Positions 1 to 7,226 of a DNA stretch of 64,000 nucleotides are shown piece after piece. This DNA comes from Rhizobium lentis (GTDB lineage: Bacteria > Pseudomonadota > Alphaproteobacteria > Rhizobiales > Rhizobiaceae): positions 62,001-126,000 of the forward strand of contig NZ_CP071458.1 in NCBI RefSeq assembly GCF_017352135.1, given 5' to 3'. How positions within the stretch are numbered: the first letter of the stretch is position 1; the number at the start of each line of letters is the position of its first letter. The notes beneath the pieces were generated by a model. The model was not told the origin of the DNA and searched no databases. It saw only the letters and a list, made by a program, of their open reading frames with translations. The position numbers and the translations under genes are program-made.

Positions 1-1070
1 GTGCTTTCAATGGCGGTCGGCAATAATACATCGGAGCCGAACAGGTGCCGAAGCATCGCAACGACTTGCGACTGCGGCGCGTCATTGGGGTCGTGTCGTG
101 TAACCAGATACCGGATGAAGTCCTGGTCCAACTGAGCGCCGCTCTCGTTCAGAACACTAATCAGATCACCCATCATGAGAAGGAACTGGCTCATTGACGC
201 GACGTCCAGCATGGCTGGGTGGACCGTAATGATCATGCTAGTCGCGGCGTATATCGCGCTCAAGGTCAGAAAGCCGAGGGACGGCGGAGTGTCGAGAATC
301 ACAATGTCGTAGTCCGCCTCGACTTCCAAAAGGGCGAGTTTCAGCCGCTCAAAGAAGATTGCGCCGGAGCTGGACTTGTTCGCCAAGATCCGTGGCGTTT
401 CGTGCTCATACTCCATGACTTCAAGATTGCCAGGAATGAGGTCGATGCCATCGAAATATGTCCTGCGAATTATATGGCGGATGGGACGACGCTCGGCGTC
501 ATCGTAACGCAAAGCGGCATAGATCGTTTCATTCGACCCGACATCAACTTCTGGCTGAGCACCGAACAAAGCGGACAAGGATGCTTGCGGGTCCAGGTCG
601 AGTGCGAGGACGCGATACCCATGAAGTGCGAGATAGTGGGCAAGGTGGACACAGGTTGTCGTCTTCGCGCTGCCGCCCTTGAAGTTGGCTATCGCAAGAA
701 CCTGGAGGTGCTCCCCGGCACGACGACGAGGAAGGAATCGCAAGGCGTCTGCAGGTTTCTGCATCGCGAACAATTCACGCAGTTCATTGATCTGGTCCAG
801 TGTGTAGACGCGATGGTTATTTTCCAGCCTACTGGGAATCGGCCCACGTCCTTCGGTGGACATGAGCTTCAGGGTGGAATCGGGTATAGACGTCAGCTTC
901 GACACTTCGTTGGTCAGAAAGGGACGCAGGGTCTTTTCCGATTTTGGCGGATACATACGAGTTCTGAGCTGCTGCAATTGCCCGGACAGAAGCCCGGCAT
1001 GGCGCATGATTTTGCTGCCGGCATCTTCCTTCGAGCCAACACTTGCTTCTACTCGGTTTGCTATCGCCAT
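1..1070 (-). CDS. repA: Plasmid partitioning protein RepA (partial, C-terminus beyond the window)
   Basis: The minus strand is open from the window edge to an ATG at 1068-1070 (M-A-I-A-N-R-V-E-A-S-V). About 356 residues are visible. RepA is the ParA-type Walker ATPase of repABC operons; it partitions the plasmid and, with RepB, represses the operon. Seen: an N-terminal DNA-binding part (EGRGPIPSRLENNHRVYTL), a deviant Walker A motif (ANFKGGSAKTT), the LALDLDPQASLSALFG segment, a Walker B-like DIVILDTPPSLG, and the IITVHPAMLDVASM segment. The ATG at 1070 has AAGAGGGA just upstream. An in-frame ATG at 1109 would add 13 residues. The stop, repB and repC lie left of the window. It is divergent from traI, as in Ti-type plasmids. 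The large plus-strand frame across this stretch is a shadow. Confidence 0.95.
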   Translation of the reverse strand, partial: MAIANRVEASVGSKEDAGSKIMRHAGLLSGQLQQLRTRMYPPKSEKTLRPFLTNEVSKLTSIPDSTLKLMSTEGRGPIPSRLENNHRVYTLDQINELRELFAMQKPADALRFLPRRRAGEHLQVLAIANFKGGSAKTTTCVHLAHYLALHGYRVLALDLDPQASLSALFGAQPEVDVGSNETIYAALRYDDAERRPIRHIIRRTYFDGIDLIPGNLEVMEYEHETPRILANKSSSGAIFFERLKLALLEVEADYDIVILDTPPSLGFLTLSAIYAATSMIITVHPAMLDVASMSQFLLMMGDLISVLNESGAQLDQDFIRYLVTRHDPNDAPQSQVVAMLRHLFGSDVLLPTAIES

Positions 1071-1159
1071 CTGTCCCTCTTGGCGGCTTTTCGCCGGTTT
1101 ACCGGCCATTGCCCGCTAAAAATAGAACACGATTCTCCGAACTGGTCCAGAGGTTTAGG

Positions 1160-1176
1160 GTTAACAAAAGGTTAAC
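1160..1176. promoter_or_regulatory. GTTAAC-N5-GTTAAC palindrome, possible RepA/RepB operator
   Basis: Two perfect GTTAAC palindromes are separated by AAAAG. They lie about 50-90 bases upstream of the two candidate repA starts. repABC operons carry dyad operators near the repA promoter, so the position fits. The site is 17 bp with an A-rich centre, unlike the 16-bp GTT-N4-GC-N4-AAC parS consensus, so its role is inferred. Confidence 0.35.
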
Positions 1177-1368
1177 GACCGGGGACAATCTGCATAAGGC
1201 TGTTCGGATTTTTGCTTTTCCGCTCCGGGAGTTAGCCTCAAATGCCCGGCTCCCTGATCCCGGAATGTTCTCCTGTGAATCCTACAAATCCAAACAGTGT
1301 AGCAGCAAGTGGATTAGGCGGCTCTGTAGCGCCGCACCCCTTATGAGCCGCGACTCACCTCGCTACGT

Positions 1369-1388
1369 GCATGTTGGATCTTACAACT
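1369..1388 (+). promoter_or_regulatory. lux-box-like LuxR/TraR binding site upstream of traI
   Basis: The sequence GCATGTTGGATCTTACAACT matches the classical 20-bp lux box in 14 of 20 positions, and its core TGTtGGATCtTACA matches in 12 of 14. It is an imperfect dyad. Its centre lies about 68 bases upstream of the traI ATG, a usual distance for activation by a LuxR-type protein. This suggests autoinduction of traI-trb. No luxR/traR gene is visible in the window. Confidence 0.6.
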
Positions 1389-1446
1389 GCCCTCCGATTC
1401 CAAACTGTGCTGATTTCCCGCCGACCAACAACGACGGAGAAAGATC

Positions 1447-2085
1447 ATGCGGGCTCTCGCGCTCTCAACACCCCGGACGATCCAAGAGGCGCATCTCCTA
1501 CACATCCACTATCAGCTTCGTGCTCGGGTCTTTTCCGATCGCCTGGGTTGGGAAGTCGATGTAACGGCGGGGTGCGAGTCCGATCGTTTCGACGCGCTTC
1601 GGCCGACCTATATTCTCGCCATCGCAGAGACCGGCGAATTGGCGGGGTGCGCAAGGCTTCTTCCTGCGCTCGGACCGACAATGGTGGCCGACGTTTTCCC
1701 GTCGCTGCTCCCCGACGGCCAACTCAAGGGGCATGCCGCGATGATCGAGAGTTCTCGCTTCTGTGTCGACACGGCTCTCGCGGAGGGGAGGGGCGCCGGC
1801 TCGGTCCATGAAGCGACGCTGACCATGTTCGCTGGCATCATCGAATGGTGCGTGGCAAATGGGTACACTGAGATTGTTACTGTGACCGATCTTCGGTTTG
1901 AGCGCATCCTCGCCCGCGTGGGGTGGCAGCTGCATCGTTTAGGCGAACCCAAGAAGATCGGCGTGACGACGGCCGTAGCGGGCACGCTGGCCGCCGACGC
2001 AGACATGTTCCTCAGGCTTCGCCCCTCCAACTACCGTTCTGAACTCGCCCCCTGTCAGCCAGGCAGCGTAAGGAGAAATCCGTGA
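1447..2085 (+). CDS. traI: Acyl-homoserine-lactone synthase, LuxI/TraI family
   Basis: The 212-residue product makes the N-acyl-homoserine-lactone signal from S-adenosylmethionine and acyl-ACP in the cytoplasm. LuxI-family hallmarks are visible in order: RARVFSDRLGWEV, ESDRFDALRPTYI, GCARLLP, and the ESSRF block near residue 100, followed by the acyl-chain-binding half. The length is normal for the family. The start is preceded by GGAGAAAGATC. The stop overlaps the GTG start of trbB (GTGA), so the two are probably translationally coupled. Being first in a trb operon and divergent from repA is the Ti/rhizobial traI arrangement. A lux-box-like dyad upstream suggests autoinduction. Confidence 0.93.
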   Translation: MRALALSTPRTIQEAHLLHIHYQLRARVFSDRLGWEVDVTAGCESDRFDALRPTYILAIAETGELAGCARLLPALGPTMVADVFPSLLPDGQLKGHAAMIESSRFCVDTALAEGRGAGSVHEATLTMFAGIIEWCVANGYTEIVTVTDLRFERILARVGWQLHRLGEPKKIGVTTAVAGTLAADADMFLRLRPSNYRSELAPCQPGSVRRNP

Positions 2086-3059
2086 ACCAGCTTCGCTCTC
2101 ACCCTCGGCTCGTCCGCAAACTTCAGGAGGCGCTCGGCGACCAGCTTTGTGTTGCCCTGGACGACGCGAACGTCGTCGAGATCATGCTTAATCCGGACGG
2201 AAAGTTGTTCATCGAACGGCTCGGTCACGGCGTTACGCCCGCCGGCCAGATGTCGTCGGCTGCAGCGGAGATGGTGATCGGTACAGTGGCGCACGCGCTT
2301 CAGTCAGAGGTCGACACGGAGCAGCCAATCATCTCCGGCGAGCTGCCAATCGGTGGCCACCGCTTCGAGGGTCTATTGCCCCCCGTCGTCGCCAAGCCTG
2401 CCTTCACGATTCGACGCCGGGCATCACGCCTCATTCCGCTCGAAGACTATGTTCGGACCGGCGTGATGACAGAATACCAGGCCGCCACGATCCGCAGTGC
2501 CATTTCCGCGAAGCTGAACATCATCATTTCCGGCGGAACGGGCTCGGGCAAAACGACGCTTGCGAACGCAGTGATCTACGAGATCGTCAACTCTGCGCCA
2601 GAGGATCGCATCGTCATCCTTGAGGATACCGCGGAAATCCAATGCGCGGCCGAAAACGCGGTTCTCCTCCATACCAGCGATACGATCGACATGGCCCGGC
2701 TCTTGAAGAGCACCATGCGCTTACGCCCCGACAGGATCGTCGTGGGCGAAGTCCGCGACGGCGCGGCCCTTACATTGCTCAAGGCCTGGAACACCGGTCA
2801 CCCTGGCGGCGTGGCGACCATTCACTCGAACACCGCCATGTCGGCGCTACGCCGTCTTGAGCAGCTCACGGCCGAGGCAAGTCAGCAGCCGATGCACGAG
2901 GTCATCGGAGAGGCCGTCGACCTGGTCATCTCGATCGAGCGGACGCCGCGCGGCCGGCTTGTTCGCGACATCATCCAAGTCGAGCGATTCATCAACGGAC
3001 AGTACGAGATCGAATCCGATCAACTCACCGACGAACAGGAGGCGCGCCATGTCGCGTAA
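2082..3059 (+). CDS. trbB: Conjugal transfer ATPase TrbB (VirB11 family)
   Basis: This 325-residue protein is a hexameric cytoplasmic ATPase of the mating-pair-formation type IV secretion system. Visible features are the N-terminal domain, Walker [12 protein letters not shown] near residues 146-157, the Asp box [11 protein letters not shown], Walker B-like [16 protein letters not shown] near 215-230, and the His box [13 protein letters not shown]. The length is typical. Translation starts at GTG 2082, overlapping the traI stop and preceded by AAGGAGAAA. The 3' end overlaps the trbC start by 11 bases. It looks intact, but it can work only with a complete trb set, and trbE downstream is broken. 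Confidence 0.95.
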   Translation: MNQLRSHPRLVRKLQEALGDQLCVALDDANVVEIMLNPDGKLFIERLGHGVTPAGQMSSAAAEMVIGTVAHALQSEVDTEQPIISGELPIGGHRFEGLLPPVVAKPAFTIRRRASRLIPLEDYVRTGVMTEYQAATIRSAISAKLNIIISGGTGSGKTTLANAVIYEIVNSAPEDRIVILEDTAEIQCAAENAVLLHTSDTIDMARLLKSTMRLRPDRIVVGEVRDGAALTLLKAWNTGHPGGVATIHSNTAMSALRRLEQLTAEASQQPMHEVIGEAVDLVISIERTPRGRLVRDIIQVERFINGQYEIESDQLTDEQEARHVA

Positions 3060-3432
3060 GCATACCCTCATCGCCGCCGCGCTCGTGGCGGCGCCAATCG
3101 TTCTTGCCTCTGTCGCGCCGGCGCTCGCCAGTTCCGGCGGCAGCCTCCCATGGGAAGGGCCACTGCAGCAGATTCAGGAATCGATAACCGGCCCGGTCGC
3201 GGGTGCGATCGCGCTTGCAGCCGTGGCCATTGCCGGCGGCATGCTCATCTTCGGCGGCGAGCTCAACGATTTCGCACGGCGCCTTGTTTACGTCGTTCTC
3301 GTCGCCGGCATCCTGCTCGGCGCCACCAACATCGTCGGCCTGTTCGGTGCGACCGGCGCTTCGATCGGGCTACCCGACGAGCAGGTCACGTCAATTGGTT
3401 CGAACGGGGGAGGGGAGGGAGATGATGGCTGA
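3049..3432 (+). CDS. trbC: Conjugal transfer prepilin TrbC
   Basis: The 127-residue product has an N-terminal signal segment (basic start, long hydrophobic stretch, ALAS) and two further hydrophobic helices around residues 45-70 and 78-100. In this family the mature TrbC is the pilin subunit of the conjugative pilus and is processed to a cyclic peptide. The ATG at 3049 lies inside the 3' end of trbB, with AGGAGGCG upstream. The C-terminus is Gly/Glu/Asp-rich and overlaps the start of trbD. The gene looks intact. Confidence 0.9.
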   Translation: MSRKHTLIAAALVAAPIVLASVAPALASSGGSLPWEGPLQQIQESITGPVAGAIALAAVAIAGGMLIFGGELNDFARRLVYVVLVAGILLGATNIVGLFGATGASIGLPDEQVTSIGSNGGGEGDDG

Positions 3433-3724
3433 GTCCGTGTCCGGCTTGCGACGCAATCGCATCCATCGTGCCCTCTCGCGCCCAAACCTTCTAATGGGCG
3501 CGGACCGCGAATTGATGCTGATCACCGGCCTTGCGGCCGTCATTCTCATCTTCGTGGTTCTCACGGTCTATTCGGCGCTCTTCGGCGTCGCCGTCTGGAT
3601 CGTCATCGTCGGGGCGCTCAGGATGATGGCGAAGGCCGATCCGCACATGCGGCAGGTCTATATCAGGCACATTTCCTACAAGCCCTATTACAAGGCGACC
3701 ACTTCGCCGTGGCGACGGTATTGA
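3425..3724 (+). CDS. trbD: Conjugal transfer protein TrbD
   Basis: A 99-residue inner-membrane protein, the usual size for rhizobial TrbD. It has a short basic N-terminus with a [14 protein letters not shown] segment and a central hydrophobic hairpin (about residues 33-65) rich in Ile/Val/Leu. It belongs to the VirB3-like component of the transfer apparatus and usually acts with TrbE. Two tandem ATG codons (3422 and 3425) follow a strong GGGAGGGAG; I chose the second. It overlaps the end of trbC and is followed after 10 bases by trbE. Confidence 0.88.
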   Translation: MAESVSGLRRNRIHRALSRPNLLMGADRELMLITGLAAVILIFVVLTVYSALFGVAVWIVIVGALRMMAKADPHMRQVYIRHISYKPYYKATTSPWRRY

Positions 3725-3734
3725 GGAGGCGGCC

Positions 3735-4685
3735 ATGGTAGCTCTCAAACGCTTCCGGGTGACCGGCCCATCCTTTGCCGATCTCGTTCCCTATGCCGGC
3801 CTTGTGGACAATGGTGTCCTCCTCTTAAAGGACGGAAGTCTGATGGCCGGCTGGTACTTCGCGGGACCGGACTCCGAAAGCGCGACGGACCTCGAGCGCA
3901 ACGAGTTGTCGAGGCAGATCAATGCCGTTCTGTCGCGGCTCGGAAGCGGGTGGATGATCCAGGTCGAGGCCATCCGCATTCCGACGGTCGACTATCCCAC
4001 AGAAGACCGTTGCCATTTCCCGGACCCGGTGACCCGCGCGATCGATGCCGAGCGTCGGGCGCATTTCGCGCGCGAGCAGGGGCATTTCGAGAGCAAGCAT
4101 GCGCTGATCCTGACCTACCGGCCACTTGAGTCCAAGAAGACTGCACTCAGCAAATACATCTACTCGGATGAGGAAAGCCGGAAGAAGTCCTACGCGGACA
4201 CGGTGCTCTTCGTGTTCAAGAACGCGGTGCGTGAGCTTGAGCAGTATTTTGCCAACACACTTTCGATCCGGCGAATGGAAACCCGCGAAACACTTGAGAG
4301 GGGAGGGGAGCGAATTGCCCGGTATGACGAGTTGCTCCAGTTCGCCCGGTTCTGCACCACCGGCGAAAGCCATCCAATCCGGCTTCCCGACGTTCCCATG
4401 TATCTCGACTGGATCGCCACCGCGGAGCTTGAGCACGGACTGACGCCAAAGGTCGAAAGCCGTTTCCTCGGCGTCGTTGCGATCGACGGTCTGCCGGCCG
4501 AAAGCTGGCCGGGTATTCTGAACAGCCTTGATCTTATGCCGCTGACCTATCGGTGGTCGTCACGAGCCAACGATCGGAAACCATCGATCTGGGGGAGGCT
4601 GGACCTCACGTCCGATGAGCACGCGCTCGCGGAGAGAGCGCCGAAAGAGCTGTCGGCCGTTGCGGGTGACAATGACCGACCTTGA
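3735..4685 (+). pseudogene. trbE: trbE, 3'-truncated (VirB4-type ATPase)
   Basis: The frame starts at ATG 3735 after GAGGAGGC and matches the N-terminal third of TrbE (FRVTGPSFADLVPYAGLVDNG; YFAGPDSESATDLERNELS; NSLDLMPLTYRWSSR). After about residue 275 (near base 4560) the TrbE-like sequence stops. The remaining 40 residues, ending GDNDRP, look unrelated. Full TrbE is about 820 residues with Walker A and B motifs in its second half, all missing here. No trbJ, K, L, F, G, H or I follows; the next gene is ardC on the other strand. This is a deletion or recombination junction, so self-transfer through this trb operon should be lost unless the rest lies elsewhere. Confidence 0.88.
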
Positions 4686-4691
4686 CGTCTC

Positions 4692-5618
4692 CTACGCGGC
4701 CGCTCTCTCGTCGGCCTGAATGGGCTGGAGACCGTGCAGGAAGCTGACAGCACGCTGGGCATGCGCCGCAGCTTGGAAGATAGCCCGCTTGTCGTCAGAT
4801 AGAACCTTCAGCCACGAGTCCAGGTAAGACGCATGGTCCGGCCGTGGCTCCAGCTCCGGTGCGATCCCGAGATCGGCGCATAGGAAGCAACTCCCGAGCT
4901 CCGCAATCAGCTCTTCGCGAGCCCGCTCGGTCTTGTCCTTCGCATAGCGGCTAAGATCGCGATCGACGCGATCGGGGCGCGCAGTCCAATGGCAACTTTC
5001 GTGACTGAGCGTGGCCACGTAGGACGCCGCGTCGCGGAACGTTTCGAACGGCGGCATCTGGATGTGGTCCGTGATAGGGGAATAATAGGCCTGCGCTCCA
5101 CCATGGCGGATGACAGCGCCCGTGTTGCGGAAAAAGCAATCGGCGTGCTCGATGTGCTCGATCGCATCGAGCACCGGGGTCGGTGGGTGACGATAGTGTT
5201 CGGGCAGTCCGTCGATCTGCTCGATGTTGAACACTGTGTAAGCCTTCAAGAATGGGATTTCTCGATCGACTTCTCCACCACTGCCGTCCGCCTCGGACTT
5301 GGTGAACCGGCTGGCGAAGACGACCGTCGAACCGGTCTCGCCCTTTCGCACCGCCGCCCCCAGTTCAAGCGCCTGCTTGAAGGTCATCCACATGGGTGAA
5401 GTGAAGCCGCGCGCCATCCCCTCCGACCATAACAAGAGAATGTTCATGCCCGAATAGGGCTGACCGTTGTGGCGCAGCGGCCGGGTAATCCGGCCATTGG
5501 TGTTGGCCGCATGCCATGGCTTCATCCAGGGTTTTACGCCCTTTTCAAGGTCGGCTATGATTCTATCCGTGATCCGCGCATAGATGTCGGCGCGTTCGCC
5601 TTCGGCTTTCTTGCTCAT
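4692..5618 (-). CDS. ardC: ArdC-type antirestriction protein (ssDNA-binding plus zincin domain)
   Basis: The 308-residue product has the N-terminal ssDNA-binding domain of the ArdC/TraC-like family (RADIYARITDRIIADLEKG, HAANTNGRITRPLRHNGQ, YSGMNILLLW) and a C-terminal zincin-like metallopeptidase domain with LSHESCHWTA (HExxH near residue 208) and the downstream acidic segment REELIAELGSCFL. Known family members protect incoming plasmid ssDNA against restriction in the recipient. I chose ATG 5618 (MSKKAEGERADIYA) because it follows GGAGGATCACG; the longer open frame to 5861 has no support. It lies next to the broken trb operon, as expected for a plasmid leading region. Confidence 0.88.
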   Translation of the reverse strand: MSKKAEGERADIYARITDRIIADLEKGVKPWMKPWHAANTNGRITRPLRHNGQPYSGMNILLLWSEGMARGFTSPMWMTFKQALELGAAVRKGETGSTVVFASRFTKSEADGSGGEVDREIPFLKAYTVFNIEQIDGLPEHYRHPPTPVLDAIEHIEHADCFFRNTGAVIRHGGAQAYYSPITDHIQMPPFETFRDAASYVATLSHESCHWTARPDRVDRDLSRYAKDKTERAREELIAELGSCFLCADLGIAPELEPRPDHASYLDSWLKVLSDDKRAIFQAAAHAQRAVSFLHGLQPIQADERAAA

Positions 5619-5830
5619 GTCGTGATCCTCCGTTTGGAGGCCGCCCCGATCGCGACCCCGTCGCGGAGGTCCGAAGGCAGGAGCGATCAGGTGGTCGGCC
5701 GCACCGGAACGGCCGGAACGGAGTGAAGGACGGCAAAGCCGTTGTGGCAGACCGGCGGCTCCTGCAGGACCGCCAACAAGGACGAGGCCGCGTGACGGGC
5801 AGGGCTCTTGTTTTTCCTTCTGTTGACATG

Positions 5831-5860
5831 GAAAAGGCCGGTCCCAAAGGAACCGGCCCA
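5831..5860 (-). terminator. Probable terminator between the 194-aa gene and ardC
   Basis: GGCCGGT at 5836-5842 and ACCGGCC at 5852-5858 form a perfect 7-bp stem. Read on the minus strand the stem is followed by TTTTCC. It sits about 50 bases past the stop of the 5910-6494 gene and more than 200 bases before the ardC start, so it probably ends that transcript. The U-run is short. Confidence 0.5.
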
Positions 5861-5909
5861 AGGATCAGTGAGAGGGAGATGGCGGAGCCGAAGCTCCGCC
5901 GGAAGCGCC

Positions 5910-6494
5910 TCAACCGAGAGCCGCCATCTGTGCCTCGGCCGCCTTGCGGTCGAGCGACTGGCCTGGATTGTCGACCGGGCGGTCGAAAGGCTTCCAGGCT
6001 TCGCCGATGACGTGGCGATAGGCTGCGACTGCGCCCTCGGCGGCCATCCGCAGCGCGTGGGACTGTATGCCCATGTCGGCAGCGAATTCGCGTTTGCGCT
6101 GGGCGGCGCTGTCGTAACCCACCGGGCCATCGAGATCCTCGTCGCGGGGATCGTTTGCCGATTTGGCGGTCGCGTCTCGGGCTTCGGAGACTGCTCGACT
6201 GTAGAACTGGCCGGCGCCGTGCGCCGAGCCGACATACGCACCGACGATACGCTGGAGATGGATCTGCATCGCCTTCTCACCGAGACCGTCCGAGAGGCTG
6301 TCGGCGGTCTCAATGATCAGGCGCTCGTGGAGTTCACGGATGCCATCGCTGTCGACTACAGCGGTTCCGAAACTCTCAGCGATCAGCATTGCCTGCGCAG
6401 TGTCCGGGCATGTGAGCCTGACCATTTCGAGGGTGGTACCCTTGCGGAGCGGCACGACGCGGGCGGCAGGTCGAGTGGTTGCGGGCTTGGCCAT
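5910..6494 (-). CDS. Unknown 194-residue plasmid protein
   Basis: I do not recognise the family. The start at ATG 6494 (MAKPATTRPAARVVPLRKG) is chosen because AGGAAGATCCC precedes it; the longer open frame above it runs through a leader repeat. The N-terminus is basic and proline-rich. The middle is helical with a LHERLIIETADSLSD segment, and the C-terminal half holds RKREFAADMGIQSHALRM and AAEGAVAAYRHVIGEAW. There is no signal peptide or membrane helix. It lies between ardC and the ParB-like gene, and its leader shares a repeat with the ParB-like gene, so it probably belongs to the same maintenance set. Confidence 0.75.
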   Translation of the reverse strand: MAKPATTRPAARVVPLRKGTTLEMVRLTCPDTAQAMLIAESFGTAVVDSDGIRELHERLIIETADSLSDGLGEKAMQIHLQRIVGAYVGSAHGAGQFYSRAVSEARDATAKSANDPRDEDLDGPVGYDSAAQRKREFAADMGIQSHALRMAAEGAVAAYRHVIGEAWKPFDRPVDNPGQSLDRKAAEAQMAALG

Positions 6495-6630
6495 GGGATC
6501 TTCCTTTCGTGGTTTCACCGAAGCGGCTTCGGCCCCTGCCGGTCTGCCCTTCGATGCGGTCGACAGGAACCGGCTAAGGACGGGCGCTTTCACAGGTCCG
6601 GGACGGCCGGGCGAGCGAAACGGGTTTGCG

Positions 6631-6717
6631 GACAAGCGGGGTAAAGCCCTGCGAAGGACGCGAACCCGTTTTGCGAGGGAGGCTGCACCGGCCGCTTCGC
6701 GGCGCGCCAGCGGCCTT
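6631..6717. repeat. Leader repeat, copy 1 (upstream of the 194-aa gene)
   Basis: The block starts GACAAGCGGGG and runs through AGCCCTGCGAAGGACG to CGCCAGCGGCC. A related block is found at 9186-9262 with the same order of motifs. Both lie about 135 bases upstream of minus-strand start codons (6494 and 9050). Copy 1 also holds GGCCGCTTCGCGGCGCGCC, which can fold. Confidence 0.55.
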
Positions 6718-6892
6718 TAAACGACCGGCCGCCGGTTCAGACCGCAGCGAAAACGAAGGGCAGACCGGCGGGGGCGGGCTATGGCTCCGAACCCCCGGAG
6801 GAGAGAACCTCTTGCGAGCGACAGCCCGCATCCCTTCCTCCAGCTCGGACCGGCCGCCACGAAAGCCCCCATACGGTCGGACTCACGCCGCC

Positions 6893-7136
6893 GCACGCCC
6901 TGCGACGGTCCCCATGGCGTCGAGCAGTTCATCCGAACAGTCTGCCGGTGAAGTGCCCGGAGCTCGCGGCTGTGCTCGGCCTGTTCGAACATCCGTCCTT
7001 GAAATTCCGTCTCATCCGCAACGGCGCCATGATGCGAGTAGAAGTCGTCGCGCTTAAGCTCGGAAAGCGGCCGTGACACGCGCCAGGCGCTGATAGAGCC
7101 GATTGGGGCGAGGTCGTAAATCAAAGACGCGGACAT
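6893..7136 (-). pseudogene. Small plasmid protein, apparently hybrid and frameshifted
   Basis: ATG 7136 follows a strong AGGAGAATACGC. The product begins MSASLIYDLAPIGSISAW, which I recall as the start of a conserved rhizobial plasmid protein, but from residue 19 the sequence does not look like that family. The frame runs on to 6717 with a low-complexity, Arg-rich tail. Near base 6935 the neighbouring frame instead reads DELLDAMGTVAGRAAA and stops at 6893, a natural-looking C-terminus. I read this as a gene with an internal deletion or fusion plus a frameshift. It could also be a genuine short ORF. The 500 bases between it and the 6494 start hold only the leader repeat. Confidence 0.4.
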
Positions 7137-7163
7137 GCGTATTCTCCTGTTTTGAGGTGAGGA

Positions 7164-7200
7164 AACAAAGCCGCCGCCGGTGATGGCCGGCGGCGGTATC
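7164..7200 (-). terminator. GC-rich hairpin after the ParB-like gene
   Basis: CCGCCGCCGG (7171-7180) and CCGGCGGCGG (7187-7196) make a perfect 10-bp stem with a TGATGG loop. On the minus strand it is followed by CTTTGTTTCC. It lies 30 bases beyond the stop of the ParB-like gene and before the ribosome-binding site of the next small ORF, so it is a likely terminator. Confidence 0.65.
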
Positions 7201-7226
7201 GATCAGTACGGAGTTGTGGGGCAGGG

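Larger units (their letters stand above)
1110..1446. promoter_or_regulatory. Divergent repA-traI intergenic region
   Basis: This 340-base stretch has no convincing gene and must hold the promoters of repA (leftward) and traI (rightward). It contains a GTTAAC double palindrome at 1160-1176 and a lux-box-like dyad at 1369-1388. In Ti-type plasmids the corresponding region couples quorum sensing to both conjugation and copy number. I could not find an 18-bp consensus tra box or the 16-bp repABC parS consensus here. Confidence 0.6.

Noticed and set aside
219..1175. A 318-residue open frame on the plus strand
   Set aside because: It is the shadow of repA, whose minus-strand translation carries clear ParA motifs across the same bases.
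1110..1446. An 18-bp consensus tra box or repABC parS site
   Set aside because: Only a lux-box-like dyad and the GTTAAC pair are present; neither matches those consensus sequences.
5808..6644. A 278-residue open frame on the plus strand
   Set aside because: It mirrors the 194-residue minus-strand gene, which has a good ribosome-binding site and start.
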